64,000 nucleotides of DNA from Luteococcus sp038433155. GTDB lineage: Bacteria; Actinomycetota; Actinomycetes; Propionibacteriales; Propionibacteriaceae. Shown one piece after another: positions 60,147 to 64,000 of the stretch; position 1 is the stretch's first letter; each line of letters starts with the position of its first letter. The position numbers and the translations under genes were made by a program. The notes under the pieces were generated by a model. That model was not told the DNA's origin. It did not search any database and saw only the letters and a program-made list of their open reading frames with translations. The DNA is taken from NCBI RefSeq assembly GCF_038433155.1, contig NZ_JBCDMW010000008.1, forward strand, positions 1 to 64,000, read 5' to 3'.

Positions 60147-61754
60147 TCAGAGGGACTGGCCGCGCTGCTCCCCCACCAGGGTGCGGATGAAGACGATCCG
60201 TTCCCCGCGTCGGCCGCTTATCCGGGCCCAGTCGTCCGGATTGGTGGTGTTGGGCAGGTCCTCGTTCTCCACGAACTCGGCGCGGCAGGCGTCGATGATC
60301 CCCTGCCGGGAGACCCCGCCCGGCCCACCGGACAACTCGTCCTTGATGGCGGCCTTCTTGGCCCGGTCCACGATGTTGCGGATCATCGCTCCCGACGCGA
60401 AGTCACCGAACCACAGGGTCTCCTTGGCGCCGCTGGCATAGGTCACCTCCAGGAAGCGATTGCCCTCGTCGTGGGCGTAGACCTGGTCACAGGCCAGCTC
60501 GATCAGCCCGGCCACATCACCGGCCTCGGGGTGCAGCGGCACCTCGTCGGTGAGGTACTTGCCGAAGATCTCGGCCGCGCCCTCCCGGGTTGGACGCTCC
60601 AGTTTGATCTTCACGTCCAGCCGGCCGGGACGCAGGATCGCCGGATCAATCATGTCCTCCCGGTTGGAGGCGCCGATGATGATCACATTGTCGATCCCCT
60701 CCACACCGTCGATCTCGCTCAGCAGCTGCGGGACGATCGTGTTCTCCACGTCGGAGCTGACGCCCGAACCGCGGGTGCGGAAGAGCGAGTCCATCTCGTC
60801 GAAGAAGACGATCACCGGCTTGCCCTCCGACGCGTGCTCCCGCGCCCGGGCGAAGATGGCGCGAATCTGGCGCTCGGATTCGCCGACGTACTTGTTGAGC
60901 AGCTCGGGGCCCTTGATGTTCAGGAAGTAGGAGCCGGCGCCCTCGCTCAGCCCGGCCCCCAGGGAGTTGGCGACGGCCTTGGCAATCATGGTCTTGCCGC
61001 AGCCGGGCGGGCCGTAGAGCAGGATCCCCTTGGGGGCGGTCAGGCCGTAGCGACGGTAGGCGTCGCGGTGCAGGAAGGGCAGTTCAACCGCGTCGCGGAT
61101 CTGGCTGATCTGCTCGCCCAGCCCACCGATCTGGGCATAGCTGACGTCCGGCACCTCCTCCAGCACCAGCTCCTCCACCCGGCTACGGGCCACCCGGGCC
61201 AGGGCCAGCCCGGCGCGGCGATCCACCAGGACGGAGTCGCCCGCCTCGGGCGGGGTCTGGGACAGGCTGGGCACCGGGGTCAGCAGCACCTCGTCGCCTC
61301 CCGGGCCGGCGACCACCACCCCACCGGGTCCGGCCTCGACCACGGTGGCCAGGTCACCGGACAGCAGCGGCTCGCAGGTCCAGACCGCGACGCTGGACTC
61401 GTTCAGCAGCACCCCGTCGCCGGGCGTCACGGCGTCGAAGACCTCGGGCAGGGCCGCCACCCGCAGGATCCGGCCGTGCGCGCTGACCTCCAGGGTGGCT
61501 GGGCGTTCGGCCTGGTCATCCGCGGGATGCCGGGCGGTCACCAGCGCGCGGGTGAGTGGCGGTGCGGCCAGCGCATCCACCTCGGCCTTGAGGGTGACCA
61601 GCTTGGCACGGGCCTCCTTCAGCGTCTGGTTGAGCTTCTCGTTGGTGGCCGCCAGGTTCCGGGCGTCGGCGCGGGCGTCGGCCATCCGCCGCTCCGCCAC
61701 CTCCAACCGGTGGTTGTAGGCATTGCCCGGGTTGAACGGCTGCTCGAAGGTCAT
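60147..61754 (-). CDS. arc: ARC/Mpa AAA+ ATPase of the pupylation system
   Basis: The 535-residue ATPase has an N-terminal coiled coil (about 15-65), OB domains, and one AAA module with Walker A GPPGCGKTM, Walker B VIVFFDEMDSLF and the second region of homology. It recognises Pup through the coiled coil. In proteasome-bearing actinobacteria the last residues are GQYL and dock into the 20S core; here the end is GQSL. It is 1 bp downstream of the HAD-TrmI gene, the usual trmI-arc order. Confidence 0.95.
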   Translation of the reverse strand: MTFEQPFNPGNAYNHRLEVAERRMADARADARNLAATNEKLNQTLKEARAKLVTLKAEVDALAAPPLTRALVTARHPADDQAERPATLEVSAHGRILRVAALPEVFDAVTPGDGVLLNESSVAVWTCEPLLSGDLATVVEAGPGGVVVAGPGGDEVLLTPVPSLSQTPPEAGDSVLVDRRAGLALARVARSRVEELVLEEVPDVSYAQIGGLGEQISQIRDAVELPFLHRDAYRRYGLTAPKGILLYGPPGCGKTMIAKAVANSLGAGLSEGAGSYFLNIKGPELLNKYVGESERQIRAIFARAREHASEGKPVIVFFDEMDSLFRTRGSGVSSDVENTIVPQLLSEIDGVEGIDNVIIIGASNREDMIDPAILRPGRLDVKIKLERPTREGAAEIFGKYLTDEVPLHPEAGDVAGLIELACDQVYAHDEGNRFLEVTYASGAKETLWFGDFASGAMIRNIVDRAKKAAIKDELSGGPGGVSRQGIIDACRAEFVENEDLPNTTNPDDWARISGRRGERIVFIRTLVGEQRGQSL

Positions 61755-61755
61755 C

Positions 61756-63462
61756 TCATGACTCCTCGGAGGGGGACCCCTCGACAGGCTCGGGGATCGC
61801 AGAAGCCATCCCGTTGTCCGGGACCTCCTGGTTGCTCATCGGGATGTTCTTCGGCCGGGGGCCGTGGTAGTCCGGACCGTACGCACCCGGGGCGGGGCGA
61901 CGCTTGCGCATCGGGGCCTCGACGCCGGGCGCCAGCCGCCGGGAGTGCACCAGGAAGCCGGTGTGCCCGGTGGAGCCGTGGCCGGGACGGATCGCCAGGC
62001 CCTCGGCATGCCAGTCCCGGGTGGTGGTCTCGGTGGCCTGCGGCTCGGTCCAACCGCCGTGGGTGCGCAGGGTGTCGGCCACCCGGCCCAGCTGGGTGGC
62101 CGTGGCGACATAGCAGGTGAGCACGCCACCGGGCACCAGCACGTCGCCCACCGCGTCGATGCACTCCCACGGCGCCAACATGTCCAGCACCGCGCGGTCC
62201 ACCGGCTCGTCGCGGATGGTCTCCACCAGGTCACCGACGCTCAGGGTCCAACCGGGGTGCGGCCCGCCCAGGAAGTTCTCCACATTGGTGCGGGCCACGT
62301 CGGCGAACTCCTGGCGTCGCTCATAGGAGTTGAGCTTGCCCTCGGGGCCGATGGCGCGCAGCATGGCGATGCTCAGCGCACCGGAGCCGACGCCGGCCTC
62401 CAGCACCCGGGCACCGGGGAAGATGTCTCCCCACATGATGATCTGCGCGGCGTCCTTGGGGTAGATCACGGCGGCCTCGCGCGGCATCGCCACCATGTAG
62501 TCGTGCATCAGCGGGCGCATCACCAGGAAGACGCTGCCGGAGCTGGCCTCGATGGTGATCCCCTCGGGCTGGCCGATCAGCCGTTCGTGCGCGATGTGCC
62601 CCTTGGTGGTGTGGAAGCTCTTGCCCGGGGTCAGCTGGATGGAATGTCGACGGCCCTTGTTGTCGGTCAGGGTGACCCGCTCACCGGCCTGCAAGGCTCC
62701 GCTGCGCACGCCGGACAGCCCCTGGCTTGGAGGAATGGCCGGGGCCACCAGCTTGGCGGGCTGGCCGATGCTGCGTCGGTAGAGCTGGAAGAGCAGGGTG
62801 CAGGTGACGCCGTCGAGGCTGTCGATCACCACCCGTCGTCGCTTCTGCTCGATGGCGACGGTGGACGGGATCGCCACCACCACGGCCCCGGCGGCGTTGC
62901 CGGAATCCGCACCCGTCGGGGAATCCTCCAGCACCAGGCACTTGGTCACCTCGACGCCCAGCAGCTCGGCCGCCTTCAGGTAGCCGTCGGGGGCGGGCTT
63001 GTTGTTGGCCACCTCGTCTCCACCGACGATCACCTCGAAGCCCAGGTCCGGCAGGTTCTGCAGGATCGCCTCGATGATGTAGCGCGGAGTGGAACTGACC
63101 AGGGCCAGCCGCACCCCCTGCTGGCGCATCTCGGTCAGCAGCTCGTGGGCGCCGGGCAGGAAGAGCTTGCTCCCCTCGTTCGCCATCGCCTCGACGGCGC
63201 GTCGTTCCAGCTCCCGGCGGACGTCGTCCGCGCTGGCCCCGGCATGCGGGTCGGTGGCTGGGAGCCGTTCGGCCAGCAGATCGGCCAGTCCCCAGACGGA
63301 CATCCCCACCACGGCCTGGGAATCCGCCTCGGTCCATTCGATGCCGAAGTGCCGCGCGGTCTCAACCTCGCACCGCATCCAGATCGGTTCGGTGTCAACG
63401 AGGGTGCTGTCGAAGTCCCACAGGACGGCGGCCGGGCGGGCGGCGGTGAAGGAAGAAGTCAT
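61756..63462 (-). CDS. Fusion of HAD phosphatase and tRNA (adenine-58-N1) methyltransferase
   Basis: The 568-residue protein joins an HAD-IA phosphatase (residues about 10-220: WDFDSTLVDTEPIW, SSTPRYI, NKPAPDGY, LEDSPTG) to a TrmI methyltransferase (about 280-540). The TrmI half has a barrel-like N-domain, then ARVLEAGVGSGALSIAML and DMLAPWECIDAV. TrmI makes m1A58 in tRNA. The frame is continuous with no stop between. The last 20 codons (IPEPVEGSPSEES region) come from a dispersed repeat. ATG 63462 is the start of the HAD domain. Confidence 0.88.
   Translation of the reverse strand: MTSSFTAARPAAVLWDFDSTLVDTEPIWMRCEVETARHFGIEWTEADSQAVVGMSVWGLADLLAERLPATDPHAGASADDVRRELERRAVEAMANEGSKLFLPGAHELLTEMRQQGVRLALVSSTPRYIIEAILQNLPDLGFEVIVGGDEVANNKPAPDGYLKAAELLGVEVTKCLVLEDSPTGADSGNAAGAVVVAIPSTVAIEQKRRRVVIDSLDGVTCTLLFQLYRRSIGQPAKLVAPAIPPSQGLSGVRSGALQAGERVTLTDNKGRRHSIQLTPGKSFHTTKGHIAHERLIGQPEGITIEASSGSVFLVMRPLMHDYMVAMPREAAVIYPKDAAQIIMWGDIFPGARVLEAGVGSGALSIAMLRAIGPEGKLNSYERRQEFADVARTNVENFLGGPHPGWTLSVGDLVETIRDEPVDRAVLDMLAPWECIDAVGDVLVPGGVLTCYVATATQLGRVADTLRTHGGWTEPQATETTTRDWHAEGLAIRPGHGSTGHTGFLVHSRRLAPGVEAPMRKRRPAPGAYGPDYHGPRPKNIPMSNQEVPDNGMASAIPEPVEGSPSEES
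61780..61802 (+). repeat. Dispersed repeat inside the HAD-TrmI 3' end
   Basis: CTCGACAGGCTCGGGGATCG (61780-61799) is an intact family copy. On the coding strand it gives the IPEPVEG tail of the fusion protein, typical for these elements when they land in gene ends. Confidence 0.65.
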
Positions 63463-63590
63463 GGTGTGGCCATTCTTCCAGAACCGGACGTGACACCCCG
63501 CCATACCTGCGTCGACAAGCAGTGATGATGGGCGACGATGGACGGGCACAGCCACTGAGGGCAAAACCATCCAGGGAAGGGAAACCGAGC

Positions 63591-64000
63591 ATGAGCGACG
63601 AGTACCCGCAGGGCCTGCCGAATGAGGGCCAGCCGGACCCGGCCGCCGCGAACGGCGGCGCGCACGCGGCCGAGCATTCTCCGGCCTCCCCCGACGGCGC
63701 CAGGCCCACCGACGCCGGGCCCAGGCAGGAGCCCGGGATCAACCCGGCCTGGCAGCCGCCCGCCGTCGCGTCCCCGGCCCAACCCGGCTCGTCCCCGGGC
63801 GGCGCACAGCGTGCTCCCTTGCCGCCCGCTCCCGCGCCGTGGACGGCGCCTGCCCCCGCCCAGAATCGGTCGGGCTGGTTCCGCAAGGGCTTCGGTCTGG
63901 GCGCCGGCGGCGCGCTGGGCGCCGGCTCGGTGCTGCTCGGGCTCTCGCTGGTGGGCTCGATCCTGAGCGGGCTGGTACTCGCCGGGATCGGCTCCGCCAT
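63591..64000 (+). CDS. N-terminal part of a membrane protein, possibly SppA-type peptidase
   Basis: The frame runs from ATG 63591 (GGAAGGGAAA upstream) off the right edge. The first 95 residues are Pro/Ala/Gly-rich and disordered; then SGWFRKGFGLGAGGAL leads into a hydrophobic helix. In related genomes a gene with such an N-terminus beside this locus can encode an S49 peptidase, but no catalytic residue is inside the window, so the identity is a guess. Confidence 0.55.
   Translation, partial: MSDEYPQGLPNEGQPDPAAANGGAHAAEHSPASPDGARPTDAGPRQEPGINPAWQPPAVASPAQPGSSPGGAQRAPLPPAPAPWTAPAPAQNRSGWFRKGFGLGAGGALGAGSVLLGLSLVGSILSGLVLAGIGSA

Overview
The window is high-GC DNA with the gene content of a Gram-positive actinobacterium. 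RbpA, a Pup/Dop/ARC pupylation locus, an Lnt-Ppm1 pair, a mycothiol-enzyme-like relic and many leaderless genes all point that way. A succinyl-CoA-type CoA transferase, BrnQ and the overall style make Propionibacteriaceae the most likely family. That placement is an inference; no species can be named. No intact mobile element, CRISPR array or prophage was seen.

Layout. Positions 1-300 hold the promoter and leader region of an rRNA operon reading leftwards; the 16S gene should begin at or just outside position 1. Positions 0.5-8.1 kb (minus) carry an App1-type phosphatase, a diacylglycerol kinase, a HhH-GPD protein, two lipoproteins, dihydrolipoyl dehydrogenase and an alkaline phosphatase. Positions 8.3-17 kb hold an unusual HTH-MurA fusion, a 2H phosphoesterase, PdxY, a PGPGW membrane protein, GDPD, and then the RbpA / FxsA / Ppm1 / Lnt block, whose order resembles mycobacteria. 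Positions 17-23.6 kb carry a 5'-3' exonuclease, the translationally coupled metY-metX-metW operon, a TetR regulator, an SRPBCC protein and an SPFH protein. Positions 23.6-33.6 kb carry a secreted protein with a structured leader, BrnQ, an SH3 protein, RF3, RNase J, the CoA transferase and an HD hydrolase. Positions 33.7-40.4 kb carry a GlxA-type regulator, an FGGY kinase, a GH95 fucosidase, Ogt and a membrane protein.

Positions 40.4-45.3 kb form a 5-oxoproline (pyroglutamate) module: DUF979/DUF969 permease genes, a GntR/FCD regulator and pxpABC. The same 9-bp word occurs in both outward promoters, so GntR is proposed to control import and hydrolysis together. An acyl-CoA ligase follows. Positions 46.9-51.6 kb, ending at tRNA-Pro(GGG), are a gene graveyard. 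It holds TfoX and Nudix fragments, a frameshifted DinB/maleylpyruvate-isomerase-like gene, a truncated nucleotidyltransferase, and two copies of an unknown gene about 90% identical. Positions 51.8-53.8 kb carry a sodium:solute symporter with a small membrane partner.

Positions 53.9-63.5 kb (minus) are a long housekeeping block: HAD-TrmI fusion, ARC ATPase, Dop, Pup, TyrA, Cmk, PlsC and Der. There are no prcB/prcA proteasome genes next to Pup, and ARC ends in GQSL instead of the proteasome-docking GQYL. The pupylation system here may therefore work without a 20S core. The right edge holds the start of a membrane protein, possibly SppA.

Recurring signals are a TANNNT hexamer 6-7 nt before the start codon (leaderless transcription, about ten genes) and a dispersed repeat with core CTCGACAGGCTCGGGGA in gaps and gene ends.
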